A stretch of 64,000 nucleotides of DNA from Bradyrhizobium sp. CCGUVB4N (GTDB taxonomy: Bacteria; Pseudomonadota; Alphaproteobacteria; Rhizobiales; Xanthobacteraceae): the NCBI RefSeq assembly GCF_024199945.1, contig NZ_JANADP010000001.1, positions 372,001 to 436,000 of the forward strand, given 5' to 3'. A program made the position numbers and the translations under genes. Shown here in pieces: positions 35,476 to 47,783 of this stretch; position 1 is the stretch's first letter, and every line of letters begins with the position of its first letter. Under the pieces are notes generated by a model. The model made no database searches and was not told where the DNA came from. It worked only from the letters and a program-made list of their open reading frames with translations.

Positions 35476-36102
35476 TCACATTGCACCCCCGATCCGCAAT
35501 TCGCGCGTTTCGATCCCGAGGGGGGCATGGGTCGCCGCGACGATCATCCCGCCGCGGGCGAGATGGTCTCGCATCAACCCGCCAAACATGTCCTGGCCGG
35601 CGACATCCAGCGCATTGGTCGGTTCGTCCAGCAGCCAGACCGGGCGGCGGACCGTCAGCAGCCGGGCCAGCGACAGCCTGCGGCGCTGGCCGGCCGACAG
35701 GAAGGCCGCGGGCAGATCGGTGGCGTGGTCGAGGCCGACGGTGACGAGGCTTTGTGCGGCGTCGCCGCGCTCGCCGCCTAGAAAATCAGCCCAGAATGAC
35801 AGATTTTCAGCCACGCTCAGCGCGGGCTTGAGGGCATCGCGGTGGCCGAGATAGTGGCATTGCTCGGGCAGCGTCATGTCGGCGTCGCCCCCGTCCAGTA
35901 CGATTGTGCCGCCGGCCGGAATGAGCAGGCCGGCAATCAGCCGCAGCAGCGAGGTCTTGCCCGATCCGTTGCGCCCCGTCACCGCCACGGCTTCGCCGGA
36001 GACCGCCTCGAAATCGAGCGCCGAAAACACCTCGCGGCCGCCCCGCACGCAAGTCACCCCGCGTCCGGACAACTGCATCTGGCCTGGTCTCAACCCGCTC
36101 AA
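35476..36102 (-). CDS. ccmA: Heme exporter ATP-binding protein CcmA
   Basis: A 208-residue ABC ATPase with GRNGSGKTS (Walker A), [13 protein letters not shown] (signature) and VWLLDEPTN (Walker B), plus the family-specific [21 protein letters not shown]. It energises the CcmABCD heme-release complex. The frame begins at TTG 36102, with GAGG six bases before; ATG 36078 is an alternative start. First gene of the ccm operon and divergent from acnA. Confidence 0.94.
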   Translation of the reverse strand: MSGLRPGQMQLSGRGVTCVRGGREVFSALDFEAVSGEAVAVTGRNGSGKTSLLRLIAGLLIPAGGTIVLDGGDADMTLPEQCHYLGHRDALKPALSVAENLSFWADFLGGERGDAAQSLVTVGLDHATDLPAAFLSAGQRRRLSLARLLTVRRPVWLLDEPTNALDVAGQDMFGGLMRDHLARGGMIVAATHAPLGIETRELRIGGAM

Positions 36103-36319
36103 GCCATGCCTCAGGAAACCTTGGGGTAGCGCATCAGAATTTTTGGCTCGCGACTTGCTCGGTACGTTTGTGGCTGTGGCGGCGCGGTTAGAAAGCTTCT
36201 ATAAGCCCGGAACTACTTGATGCAGCAACTCAACCTGCCCCTGCAAGCGACCCAGCCGGATTCGCTGACGGTGTTAAAATACCCCCTGCCGGGTATAACT
36301 AACAATTGGGATTTCCTAC
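36103..36319. promoter_or_regulatory. ccmA-acnA divergent control region
   Basis: 217 bp without a gene. AT-rich stretches near 36274-36305 (GTTAAAATACC, GGTATAACTAAC) form an imperfect dyad just upstream of acnA and are promoter-like. No clear iron operator was found. Confidence 0.4.
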
Positions 36320-39040
<2,721 letters not shown>

Positions 39041-39091
39041 GCGCGAATTTGTGAACGGTGGCTCACCGCGACGTGAGTAGAAGGTTAAACG

Positions 39092-39119
39092 AAGGCGGCC
39101 TATCACAAGGCCGCCTTTG
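39092..39119 (+). terminator. Rho-independent terminator after acnA
   Basis: A stem AAGGCGGCC / GGCCGCCTT with loop TATCACAA is followed by TGTACGTTT. It lies about 50 bp past the acnA stop. Confidence 0.82.
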
Positions 39120-39256
39120 TACGTTTGCGGCATGTTTCAGATGGGCCCGCCCGGCGACAGTTCGCATCGGACGGTTGAATGTGCCGCGCCCGTAAGATTA
39201 CGGTGACCATCAGGCGATAGGATATCCCTCCCCGACGACGAGATGTGACGTTCGAC

Positions 39257-40051
39257 ATGACTGGAATGATGGCTTCTCATTTGGTTTCGCGATGGTCCGG
39301 CGCACTCTGGTCCGGCGCACTCTGGTCGGGAGCGCTCGGCATCTGCGCTATCGTCGCTGTCATCCGTCCCGCCCAGGCCGATCCCCGCGCCGTGGTCGAG
39401 CTCTTCACATCGCAGGGCTGCTCGTCCTGCCCGCCCGCGGACAAGGTCATCGGCGACCTCGCCAAGGATCCTTCGATCATCGCGCTGAGCATGCCGATCG
39501 ACTATTGGGATTATCTCGGCTGGAAGGACACGCTGGCAGATTCACGTTTCTCGGCGCGGCAGCGCGCCTATTCACGCATGCGCGGTGACCGCGAGGTCTA
39601 CACGCCGCAGGTCGTGGTCAACGGCGCCACCCACGTCATCGGCAGCGATCGCGCCGGCATCGAAAGCGCGATCGGCAAGACCGACGCGGGCACAGGCGTG
39701 ATGAGCGTGCCGGTGACGATGTCGCTGGCAGGCAAACAGATCAACGTGTCGGTGGCGGCGAGCAAGGAGCCGGCGATCTCGCACGGCGAGGTCTGGATCT
39801 GCTCGATTGCGAAGTCGGTGCCGATCGAAATCAGCCGCGGCGAAAATCGCGGTCAGCAGATCACCTACCACAACGTCGTGCGGAATCTGCTCAAGGTCGG
39901 CGACTGGAACGGACATCCGGAAAGCTGGACGGTCCCGCTGGAGAATCTCACCTCGCGCGATGGCGTCGACGGCGCGGTGGTCTATGTCCAGGACGGCAGC
40001 CGCGAGAAGCCCGGTGCGATGCTGGGCGCGGCGTACACGTCGCTGCACTGA
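39257..40051 (+). CDS. DUF1223 thioredoxin-like exported protein
   Basis: About 264 residues. After a signal region that includes three WSGAL repeats, the mature domain opens VVELFTSQGCSSCPPADKVIGDLA with a CSSC pair, typical of DUF1223. IDYWDYLGWKDTLADSRFSARQRAY and YTPQVVVNGATHVIGSDR are family blocks. The fold is thioredoxin-like but without a known substrate. Starts at GTG 39245 or ATGs 39257/39266/39269 are all possible; none has a strong ribosome site. Confidence 0.88.
   Translation: MTGMMASHLVSRWSGALWSGALWSGALGICAIVAVIRPAQADPRAVVELFTSQGCSSCPPADKVIGDLAKDPSIIALSMPIDYWDYLGWKDTLADSRFSARQRAYSRMRGDREVYTPQVVVNGATHVIGSDRAGIESAIGKTDAGTGVMSVPVTMSLAGKQINVSVAASKEPAISHGEVWICSIAKSVPIEISRGENRGQQITYHNVVRNLLKVGDWNGHPESWTVPLENLTSRDGVDGAVVYVQDGSREKPGAMLGAAYTSLH
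39293..39337. repeat. 15-bp tandem triplication in a signal peptide
   Basis: TGGTCCGGCGCACTC occurs twice perfectly and a third time with three changes, encoding WSGAL x3 in the signal peptide of the DUF1223 protein. The reading frame is kept. Confidence 0.9.
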
Positions 40052-40092
40052 AGCGCGCTTCGCTTTCGCTCTGCCGCGAACTCCATCTCAAT

Positions 40093-40205
40093 CCTCATGG
40101 TGAGGAGCGCGCCCTTGCGCGCGTCTCGAACCATGCGGGCCCGCTGACGCATCCCGGCCTTTCATCCTTCGAGACGCCGCGAATGCGCGGCTCCTCAGGA
40201 TGAGG
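40093..40205. repeat. Dispersed palindromic repeat, family C copy 2
   Basis: Begins CCTCATGGTGAGGAG and ends CTCCTCAGGATGAGG, with inner GTCTCGAACCATG and CATCCTTCGAGAC arms. It is the reverse-oriented relative of 30265-30374. Confidence 0.85.
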
Positions 40206-40270
40206 GGCGAGAGGCTTCGCGCGGATGTTCGGAGAGCAGTTCGTCGCGGCGGCAACACCCCGACACAAAC

Positions 40271-40405
40271 AAAAAAGGACCAACTTGCGTTGGCCCTCCT
40301 TGTCGCGCGTACAGACCCGATCCTGTCCGACCCCGGGGGGCTGGGGGCTGAGGAATCCGGAACCGAAAGGACCGGGTCAACGCACACAAGTCTTTTCGCA
40401 ATGCA
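40271..40405 (-). ncRNA. Candidate structured small RNA with intrinsic terminator
   Basis: On the minus strand a 12-bp stem with G-U pairs and a GCAA tetraloop (40277-40300) is followed by six T, a strong terminator with no upstream minus-strand gene. The preceding ~110 bases can fold into a long rod: GACCCGGTCCT (40368-40378) pairs with AGGATCGGGTC (40314-40324), and CTTGTGTGCG with CGCGCGACAAG outside it. TTGCG and CGCAA could close an outer bulge. No ORF fits. The 5' end and promoter are not defined. The rod shape recalls 6S RNA, but that identity is speculation. Confidence 0.45.
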
Positions 40406-40665
40406 GGGCGGCGGGCGATGGGCGGAAAAGCGGCGATCCTGTGATTCTTGCTAACGATCCCGTGACGGTTTGCCACTGAGAAGTTCCACCGTTGCGTGTG
40501 TCATGATTCGCAACCCGGGCGAGCTGAGCAGCGGTCCCTCAAGAGGTCCTTCAAGAGGCCCTTGCGGCGGGGAACAGTTGGCGCAATCATGCAATTGTCA
40601 TGATCCGCGGCTCCGGGGACGGTCTTCGCGGAGGCGGGTCGTGCTGATGCGACAGGAGGCGCTGC
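40406..40665. other. Non-coding upstream region of DUF2794 gene
   Basis: 260 bases without a convincing gene. They would include the promoter of the candidate minus-strand RNA and that of the DUF2794 gene. A short direct repeat (TCAAGAGGTCC / TCAAGAGGCCC) lies near 40537-40561. Confidence 0.4.
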
Positions 40666-41037
40666 ATGAGTTTGACGCCGGAGGATGCCGATCCGAGCGA
40701 GCAGCGCGCAGTGGCGCGCCCCGCCGCTGCGAACGCCCAGCCGAACCGGGTGACGTTCAACCGGCTCGAGCTGAACCGAATTCTCAATCTCTATGGCCGC
40801 ATGGTGGCCGACGGCGAGTGGCGCGACTATGCCATCGACTTCCTGAAGGACCGTGCGGTGTTCTCGGTCTATCGCCGCGCCTCCGAAGTGCCGATCTATC
40901 GCATCGAGAAGGATCCGCGTCTGGCCCGCAAGCAGGGCATGTACAGCGTGATCACGGCGACCGGCCTGATCCTGCGCCGCGGCCACGAGCTCGACCGCGT
41001 CCTGCTGGTGATCGACCGGAAGCTGGCGGTGGTGTAG
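40666..41037 (+). CDS. DUF2794 family protein
   Basis: The 123-residue product has a disordered N-terminus and a conserved core: VTFNRLELNRILNLYGRMVADGEWRDYAIDFLKDRAVFSVYRRASEVPIYRIEKDP, matching DUF2794, a family restricted to alphaproteobacteria. No catalytic motif is apparent and it seems cytoplasmic. ATG 40666 has a strong AGGAGG box. Function unknown. Confidence 0.85.
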   Translation: MSLTPEDADPSEQRAVARPAAANAQPNRVTFNRLELNRILNLYGRMVADGEWRDYAIDFLKDRAVFSVYRRASEVPIYRIEKDPRLARKQGMYSVITATGLILRRGHELDRVLLVIDRKLAVV

Positions 41038-41052
41038 CCAAGCGAACGGTGC

Positions 41053-41142
41053 CGTAGGGTGGGCAAAGCGAAGCGTGCCCACGACCTTTTGAGATAGAGA
41101 GAGATGGTGGGCACGGCGCTTCGCGCCTTTGCCCACCCTACG
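41053..41142. repeat. Dispersed palindromic repeat, family A copy 2
   Basis: 90 bp with the same arms as 1955-2045 (CGTAGGGTGGGCAAAGCG and inverse) and a different short centre. It lies between convergent DUF2794 and GNAT genes. Confidence 0.87.
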
Positions 41143-41146
41143 AGAC

Positions 41147-41677
41147 TTATTGCCCCGGCACCGTCTTCGCGCCCTCGCCGAGATCCCGCTGCATCATCAC
41201 CGTATCCAGCCAGCGGCCGAATTTCAGGCCGACATTCGGATGCGTGCCGATCATCTTGAAGCCGCCCCTGGTGTGCACGCCGATCGAGCCGGCATTGGCG
41301 GAATCGCCGATCACCGCGATCATCTGGCGGAAGCCGCGCCCCTCGCATTCGGTGATCAGCCGCTCCAGCAGCATCGAGCCGATGCCGCGGCGGTGGAAGG
41401 AGGGGTCGAGATAGATCGAGTTCTCGACCGTGAAGCGATAGGCCGGACGGGGCCGGTAGGCGCCGGCATAGGCGTAGCCGGCGACGCGGCCGTCGAGGAT
41501 GGCGACGAAATAGGGATAGCCACCGTCGACCAGCGCGCGATAGCGCCGCGTCATTTCGGCGAGGTCGGGCGGCTCCAGCTCGAACGTCGCGGTGCCCTCG
41601 CGGACGGCCTGCTGATAGATGGCGGTGATGGCGGGGAGGTCGGCCTCGATGGTGGGCCTGATTTCGGGTGCGGACAT
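41147..41677 (-). CDS. GNAT-family N-acetyltransferase
   Basis: The 176-residue protein has the GNAT acetyl-CoA motif HRRGIGSMLLERLI and resembles phosphinothricin acetyltransferases: IRPTIEADLPAITAIYQQAVREGTATFE at the start, RPRPAYRFTVENSIYLDP, and HTRGGFKMIGTHPNVGLKFGRWLDTVMMQR. It may acetylate an amino-acid-like substrate (for example methionine derivatives), but this is not established. Its stop is five bases from a palindromic repeat. Confidence 0.9.
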   Translation of the reverse strand: MSAPEIRPTIEADLPAITAIYQQAVREGTATFELEPPDLAEMTRRYRALVDGGYPYFVAILDGRVAGYAYAGAYRPRPAYRFTVENSIYLDPSFHRRGIGSMLLERLITECEGRGFRQMIAVIGDSANAGSIGVHTRGGFKMIGTHPNVGLKFGRWLDTVMMQRDLGEGAKTVPGQ

Positions 41678-41735
41678 GGGGGGAAGATTAGAGCGTTCTC
41701 GCCACGGCTGGAAGGGGCAGGGATGCTTCCTTACC

Positions 41736-41838
41736 CGTCATTGCGAGCGCAGCGAAGCAATCCAGAAATGCGTCCGCGTCGGGGCTCTGGATTGCTTCCG
41801 TCTTCGCCAAAGGCTTTTGCGGACAACAAGTCGTCGCG
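41736..41838. repeat. Palindromic repeat with CGTCATTGCGAGCG start
   Basis: CGTCATTGCGAGCGCAGCG followed by GAAGCAATCCAG and an inverted CTGGATTGCTTC; this is a widespread non-coding repeat type in rhizobial genomes. It lies between the GNAT gene and the BI-1 gene terminator. Confidence 0.75.
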
Positions 41839-41855
41839 AGAGCCAGCCCCAAACA

Positions 41856-41881
41856 AAAACCCCGGCCTTTCGGCCGGGGTT
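41856..41881 (-). terminator. Rho-independent terminator after BI-1 gene
   Basis: The stem AACCCCGGCC / GGCCGGGGTT with loop TTTC is followed on the minus strand by TTTTTGTTT. It lies 26 bp past the BI-1 stop. Confidence 0.92.
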
Positions 41882-41907
41882 CGTGTCCGTTCTCTCGGGT
41901 CTGGCGC

Positions 41908-42699
41908 TTAGTCGCGCTGGCCGAGGAGCTGCAGCAGCAGCGTGAACAGGTTGATGAAGTTCAAGTACAGCGACAGCGCACCGGAGATCGCCGCACGCTC
42001 GGCGATGTCACCGCCGGCCGAGGCGTAGCCGTAGATGTAGTCGTTCTTCAGGCGCTGCGTATCCCAGGCGGTGAGGCCCGCGAACACGAGGACGCCGACC
42101 ACCGACACGATGAACTGCAGCGCCGTGCTGGCCAGGAACAGGTTGACCAGGCTCGCGATGATGATGCCGATCAGGCCCATGAACAGGAACGAGCCCATGC
42201 CGCTCATGTCACGCTTGGTGGTGTAGCCGTAGAGGCTCAGCGCGCCGAAGGTCGCCGCGGTGATGAAGAACACCCGCACGATCGAGGTGTGCGTGTACAC
42301 CAGGAAGATCGAGGACAGCGAGATGCCCATCAGCGCCGAGAACACCCAGAACAGGATCTGGGCGGTCGAGGGAGCGAGACGGTTGATGCCGGCCGAGATC
42401 ACGAACACCATGGCGAGCGGCGCCAGCATGAACAGATACTTCAGCGGGCTCACGAACATCGCGTAGCCGAACGGCGTCAGGAACAGCTTGCCGACGCGGA
42501 CGGCTTCCGGGGTCGGAACGTCAGTCACGGCAGCCATGTAGACGCCGAGCGCGGCCAGACCGGTGATGGCCAGGCCGATGCTCATGTAATTGTAGATGCG
42601 CAGCATGTAGGCGCGCAGACCGGCGTCGACCGTCGCGGCGTCAACACGCCCGGCGGCCCGGCCGAAAGGAGAAGCGTAATTGCGGTCTAGGTCCGACAT
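41908..42699 (-). CDS. Bax inhibitor-1/YccA-family membrane protein
   Basis: The 263-residue protein has seven hydrophobic segments from about residue 35 on (NYMSIGLAITGLAALGVY to NFINLFTLLLQLLG). ALSLYGYTTKRDMSGMGSFLFMGLIGIIIASL, with the late DTQRLKNDY, is the BI-1 signature. Bacterial relatives conduct calcium or protect FtsH targets; the role here is open. ATG 42699 gives the normal MSDLDRNYASP start. Confidence 0.93.
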   Translation of the reverse strand: MSDLDRNYASPFGRAAGRVDAATVDAGLRAYMLRIYNYMSIGLAITGLAALGVYMAAVTDVPTPEAVRVGKLFLTPFGYAMFVSPLKYLFMLAPLAMVFVISAGINRLAPSTAQILFWVFSALMGISLSSIFLVYTHTSIVRVFFITAATFGALSLYGYTTKRDMSGMGSFLFMGLIGIIIASLVNLFLASTALQFIVSVVGVLVFAGLTAWDTQRLKNDYIYGYASAGGDIAERAAISGALSLYLNFINLFTLLLQLLGQRD

Positions 42700-42970
42700 G
42701 GTCGAATTCCCGTTGGTTGCCCGGTCCGGCACGAGGGTTGCCATGCCGCCGGGTCGTCTAATTCTATCTCGGATACCGATGTCTGCCGACATTAATTTTG
42801 GCTAACAATCGGGTCTCCGAACCCATCCGATATGTGGGAAACTAACACATTCGCTGCAACCGTCCACGCGCGGCTGAATGTCGCCCTTGTCGCGCAATCC
42901 AGACGAGTAGGCGTGGTTAATCGCAAGAATCGTGCGATTCCGCTCCGGCGTAGTCACCCGCTACCTTTTG
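42700..42970. other. Gap between ABC permease and BI-1 genes
   Basis: 271 bp with no gene. It includes the BI-1 promoter and a small hairpin AATCGCAAGAATCGTGCGATT (42919-42939, split by its loop) just downstream of the permease stop, a possible weak terminator. Confidence 0.4.
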
Positions 42971-45537
42971 TCACAAATTGCGCAACACTGTGGCGGGCTT
43001 TTTGTTCAACGCCAGCAGCGTGCCGGCGAGCCCGAGCCCGACGGTGACGACCAGGGCGACGACCACCACGCCGGCGGCGCTGCCGGCCTGCCAGACGAAG
43101 GTCAGCGTCATCAGCCGCGTCACGATCATCCAGGCCGCGATGCTGCCGGCGATCACGCCGAACACCGCGGTGGCAAGCCCGATCAGGAGATATTCGAGCG
43201 CATAGGCGCCGAGCAGCCGCAGCCGCGTGGCGCCGAGCGTCTTCAGGATCACCGCGTCATAGACCCGGTGGCGATGGCCGGCGGCGAGCGCGCCGCCCAG
43301 CACCAGGATCGCCGAGATCAGGGTCACGGCGCTGGCGCCGCGGATGGCGAGTGCGAGATTGGTCACGACCGCGCCGACCGTCTCCATCACCTCGCGCACG
43401 CGCACGCTCGTCACCATTGGGTAAGCGTCCGCGACCTGCTTGATGATATTGCCGTCGCCGGTCGCATCGCCGCCGGCTTCGGTCAGCGTCGCGATGTGGG
43501 TGTGGGGCGCGCCCTTGAACGCGTTCGGCGAGAACACCAGCACGAAATTGATGCCGAGCCCCTGCCAGTCGATGGTGCGGAGATTGCCGATCTTCGCCGG
43601 GATGTCGCGGCCGAGCACGTTGACGACGATTTCGTCACCGAGCTTCAGCCCAAGGCCGTCGGCGATCTTCTTCTCCATCGAGACCAGCGGTGGGCCGGAA
43701 TAGTCGGCGCCCCACCATTCGCCCTCGACCACCTTGGAGCCCTTCGGCAGCTCGCCGGTATAGGTCAGGCCGCGGTCGCTCTGCAGCACCCATTCGGAAT
43801 CGGTGGTGGGCTTGAGGTCCTCGGCACGGACGCCGCGGGCGGCGACGATGCGCCCGCGTAGCATCGGCACGTCCTCGACCTTCGCGCCAGGGGCGATCTG
43901 GCGCAGGTAATCGTCGAACGGTGCGGCCTGGGTGCTCGGAATGTCGATGAAGTAGAACGCCGGCGCGCGATCGGGCAGCGCGGCCAGGAACTGCCGGCGC
44001 AGATTGCCGTCGATCTGGGTGATGGTGACGAGCACGGCCAGCCCAAGCCCGAGCGAGAGCACGACCGAGGGCGTCAGCGCGCCCGGCCGGTGGATGTTGG
44101 CGATCGCCAGCCGCAGCATGGTGAAGCGCGTGCGCGGCAGCCGGCGCGCGATCGCCATCAGCACGGCGGCGACGCCGCGCAGCACGGCGAACACGACGAC
44201 GGAGGAGGCCACGAACACCGCAGCGATGCGTTTGTCGAAGGACAGGCCGATCACAACCGCAACCAGCAGGACGACCACGACACCCATGAATGCGAGATAG
44301 CTCCAGCGTGGCCGGTGCCATTCGGAAGCAATGGTATCGCGGAACAGTGCGGCGACCGGCACGTCGTGCACGCGCCCGAGCGGCCACAGGCCGAAGGCAA
44401 GCGCGGTCAGCAGGCCGTAGACAAAGGACAGCGCGAGCTCGTCGGCATGCACCGCCGGCACCACCGGCAGCGGCAACAGCTTGCCGAACAGGCCGACGAT
44501 GGCAAACGGCATCGCCGCGCCGAGCGCCAGCCCGATCACCGAGCCGATCCCGGCGAGCAGGACGACTTGCGCGAGGTAGATGCCGAACACGTCGCGGCCC
44601 GTGGCGCCGACGGCCTTGAAGGCCGCGATCACCTCGAGCCGGCGGTCGATATGGCTCTTCACGGCGTTGGCGACGCCGACGCCGCCGACCAGCAGGGCGG
44701 CGAGGCCGACCAGGGTCAGGAATTGCGTGAAGCGCCCGATATTGCGCTCGAGCTGCGGCGAGGCATTGGAGCGGCTGCGGACTTCCCAGCCGGCCTGCGG
44801 CGCGGCGTTGCGCGCGTCCGCGATGAAGGCGTCGGTGGCACGATCGCTGTTGGCGGTGTCCGGCAGTTTGACGCGGTAGACCCAGCGCACCAGGCTGCCG
44901 GGCTGGATCAGCCCGGTGGCGCGCAGGGCCGCCTCGCTGATCAGGAAGCGCGGACCAAAGCCGATGCCGCCGGCGAGCTTGTCGGGCTCGGCCTCGACGC
45001 TGGAGCGGATCTGGAACGTCGCCGAGCCGATGGTGACGCGGTCGCCGATCTTGAGCGACAGCCGCGCCAGCAGCGTCGGATCGGCGGCGGCACCGAATGC
45101 GCCGTCGCGCATCGCGAGCAGATCGGTCAGCGGGACTTGCGGCGCCAGCGTCAATTGGCCGAGCATCGGATAGGTGTCGTCGACCGCCTTCATCTCGACC
45201 AGCGCCAGCTTGCCATCGGCCGAGCGCGCCATGCCGCGCAGGGTCGAGGCCACGGAGACGGTGCCGCGCGAGCGCAGGAAGGCCACCTCTTCGGGTTTCG
45301 CCTCGCGCTGGAACAGCACGAAGGAGACGTCGCCGCCGAGCAGTGTACGTCCCTCGCGGGCAAGGCCGTCGCTGAGGCTCGCCGACACCGAGCCGACGCC
45401 GGCGATCGCCATCACGCCGAGCGCGATGCAGGCGATGAAGACGTAGAAGCCGCGCAAGCCCCCGCGCAATTCGCGCAGCGCATAGCGCAGCGACAGCGCG
45501 ACGCCGTTCGGCTTCGCAAACGGTTCGATAGCGGTGC

Positions 45538-45541
<4 letters not shown>
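42971..45541 (-). CDS. ABC exporter permease of the FtsX/MacB-like (YbbP) type
   Basis: The 856-residue protein has an N-terminal membrane helix (GFYVFIACIALGVMAIAGVGSV), a large periplasmic region, three central helices (about 265-400, VGLAALLVGGVGVANAVKSHIDRRLEVIAAFKAVGATGRDVF), a second periplasmic region and a C-terminal set with the same coupling pattern (YDAVILKTLGATRLRLLGAYALEYLLIG). This two-FtsX-domain layout matches YbbP. It probably exports or extracts an envelope lipid or lipoprotein-like substrate. Its ATG overlaps the ATPase stop (ATGA). Confidence 0.9.
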
Positions 45542-46260
<719 letters not shown>

Positions 46261-46315
46261 GGTCCGGTCATATGGCAACTCCGCACGCGCGGTCGAGAGG
46301 CGTTACGGTTTCTTC

Positions 46316-46951
46316 ATGCACATAGCCGTGTTGATGCTCGCTTTGATGACGGTCGGTGGCCCGGCTTGGGCAGAAACGACAAAGCCGATCAAGCTTGTCG
46401 TTCTGGGCGATTCCCTGAGCGCCGGTCTCGGCCTTCCGGCCCAGCAGGCGTTTCCGGCCAAGCTGCAAAAGGCCTTGCAGGCCAAAGGCATAGCGGTTGA
46501 CATGATCAACGCGGGCGTCTCCGGCGACACCTCGTCCGGCGGCCGCGACCGGCTCGACTGGTCGGTGCCCGAGGGAACCGAGGGCGTCATCGTCGAACTC
46601 GGCGCCAACGACGCGATGCGCGGCATCGATCCCGACTTGACGCGCGCGGCGCTGACCGACATCGTTACGCGTCTCAGGGCGCGCAAGATCGCCGTGATGC
46701 TGTGTGGCATGCTGGCGCCGCCGAATTTCGGCGCAGACTACGGCGCGCGCTTCAATTCGATTTATCCGGATTTGGCAAAACAGTTCGATCTGCCGCTCTA
46801 TCCCTTCTTCCTCGAAGGTGTCGCGGCCGATGCCAAGCTCAACCAGGCCGACGGCATTCATCCGACCGCTGAAGGCGTCGATATCGTCGTCAACAACATG
46901 CTGCCCACGGTGGAGGCATTCCTGCGCACGATCGGCGAGCAGCGCCGTTGA
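46316..46951 (+). CDS. tesA: Arylesterase / thioesterase I-like GDSL hydrolase
   Basis: The 211-residue periplasmic SGNH esterase has a signal peptide (IAVLMLALMTVGGPAWA/ET), the nucleophile S33 in VVLGDSLSAG, Gly in INAGVSGDTSSGG, Asn in ELGANDAMRG and the Asp/His pair in DGIHPTAEG. It cleaves acyl esters; the natural substrate is unknown. The divergent ybbA-ybbP pair supports the TesA identity. Confidence 0.92.
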   Translation: MHIAVLMLALMTVGGPAWAETTKPIKLVVLGDSLSAGLGLPAQQAFPAKLQKALQAKGIAVDMINAGVSGDTSSGGRDRLDWSVPEGTEGVIVELGANDAMRGIDPDLTRAALTDIVTRLRARKIAVMLCGMLAPPNFGADYGARFNSIYPDLAKQFDLPLYPFFLEGVAADAKLNQADGIHPTAEGVDIVVNNMLPTVEAFLRTIGEQRR

Positions 46952-47125
46952 AAAGCAGGCAATGCTAACCCTAACACCCAGGGTTTTCCCGGTGTAGCCT
47001 TGGCAACACTTCGCAGAGTCACACAACTGCGATAGGAATCAGGGTACCGGTGATTCGTCGCCGGCTCTAATTTGGATAGGGTCCTTGCTGAGAGGACCGT
47101 ACCCAAGCATCGGGAGTGAGAAACG

Positions 47126-47662
47126 ATGCCGCGTTTGTTCACTGGTCTGGAAATTCCGGCCGAGATCGGCCAGTCGCTTTCCAATCTCAGGGGCGGCCTT
47201 CCCGGCGCCCGGTGGATCGATCCCGAAAATTATCACGTTACATTACGCTTCATCGGCGACATCGACGGCATCTCCGCCAACGAGATCGCATCGATGTTGT
47301 TTCGCGTCGATCGCAAGCCCTTCGAAGTGAAGGTGCAGGGCTTGCAAAGCTTCGGTGGCCGCAAGCCGCGCGCGGTGGTCGCCACCATCGCGCCGAGCAG
47401 GCCGCTGATGGAATTGCAGGCCGAGCTCGAACGCATGATGCAGCGGATCGGCCTCGATCCCGAAGGGCGCAAATTCATTCCGCATGTCACGCTGGCCCGG
47501 CTGCACGACGCCACCGACCGTGACGTCGCCGACTATCTCTCGATCCGCGGCTACTTCCCGAGCAAGGCGTTCATGGCGGAGCGGTTCGTGCTGTTCTCGT
47601 CGCGCGCGTCGACCGGCGGCGGCCCCTATGTGGTCGAGGACGCCTACGAGCTGTGCGAGTAG
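47126..47662 (+). CDS. thpR: RNA 2',3'-cyclic phosphodiesterase
   Basis: The 178-residue 2H-phosphoesterase has both catalytic motifs: HVTL with H37 in NYHVTLRFIG, and a second HVTL in FIPHVTLARL. RLFTGLEIPAEI is the usual start. It opens 2',3'-cyclic phosphates on RNA; the cellular target is unclear. The start has GGGAG upstream, and a small hairpin (GGTCC / GGACC) lies in its leader. Confidence 0.93.
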   Translation: MPRLFTGLEIPAEIGQSLSNLRGGLPGARWIDPENYHVTLRFIGDIDGISANEIASMLFRVDRKPFEVKVQGLQSFGGRKPRAVVATIAPSRPLMELQAELERMMQRIGLDPEGRKFIPHVTLARLHDATDRDVADYLSIRGYFPSKAFMAERFVLFSSRASTGGGPYVVEDAYELCE

Positions 47663-47783
47663 GTCGCTCGCGACGATGTACGAAACAGTGGGTCCCCGCT
47701 CTGCGCAGCGGGACGGGGAACGCATAGCGCCCCGCACCAATTGACGGCTTGCAATTTCCGCCGGTCTCTGGCGGTAAGGAGCG

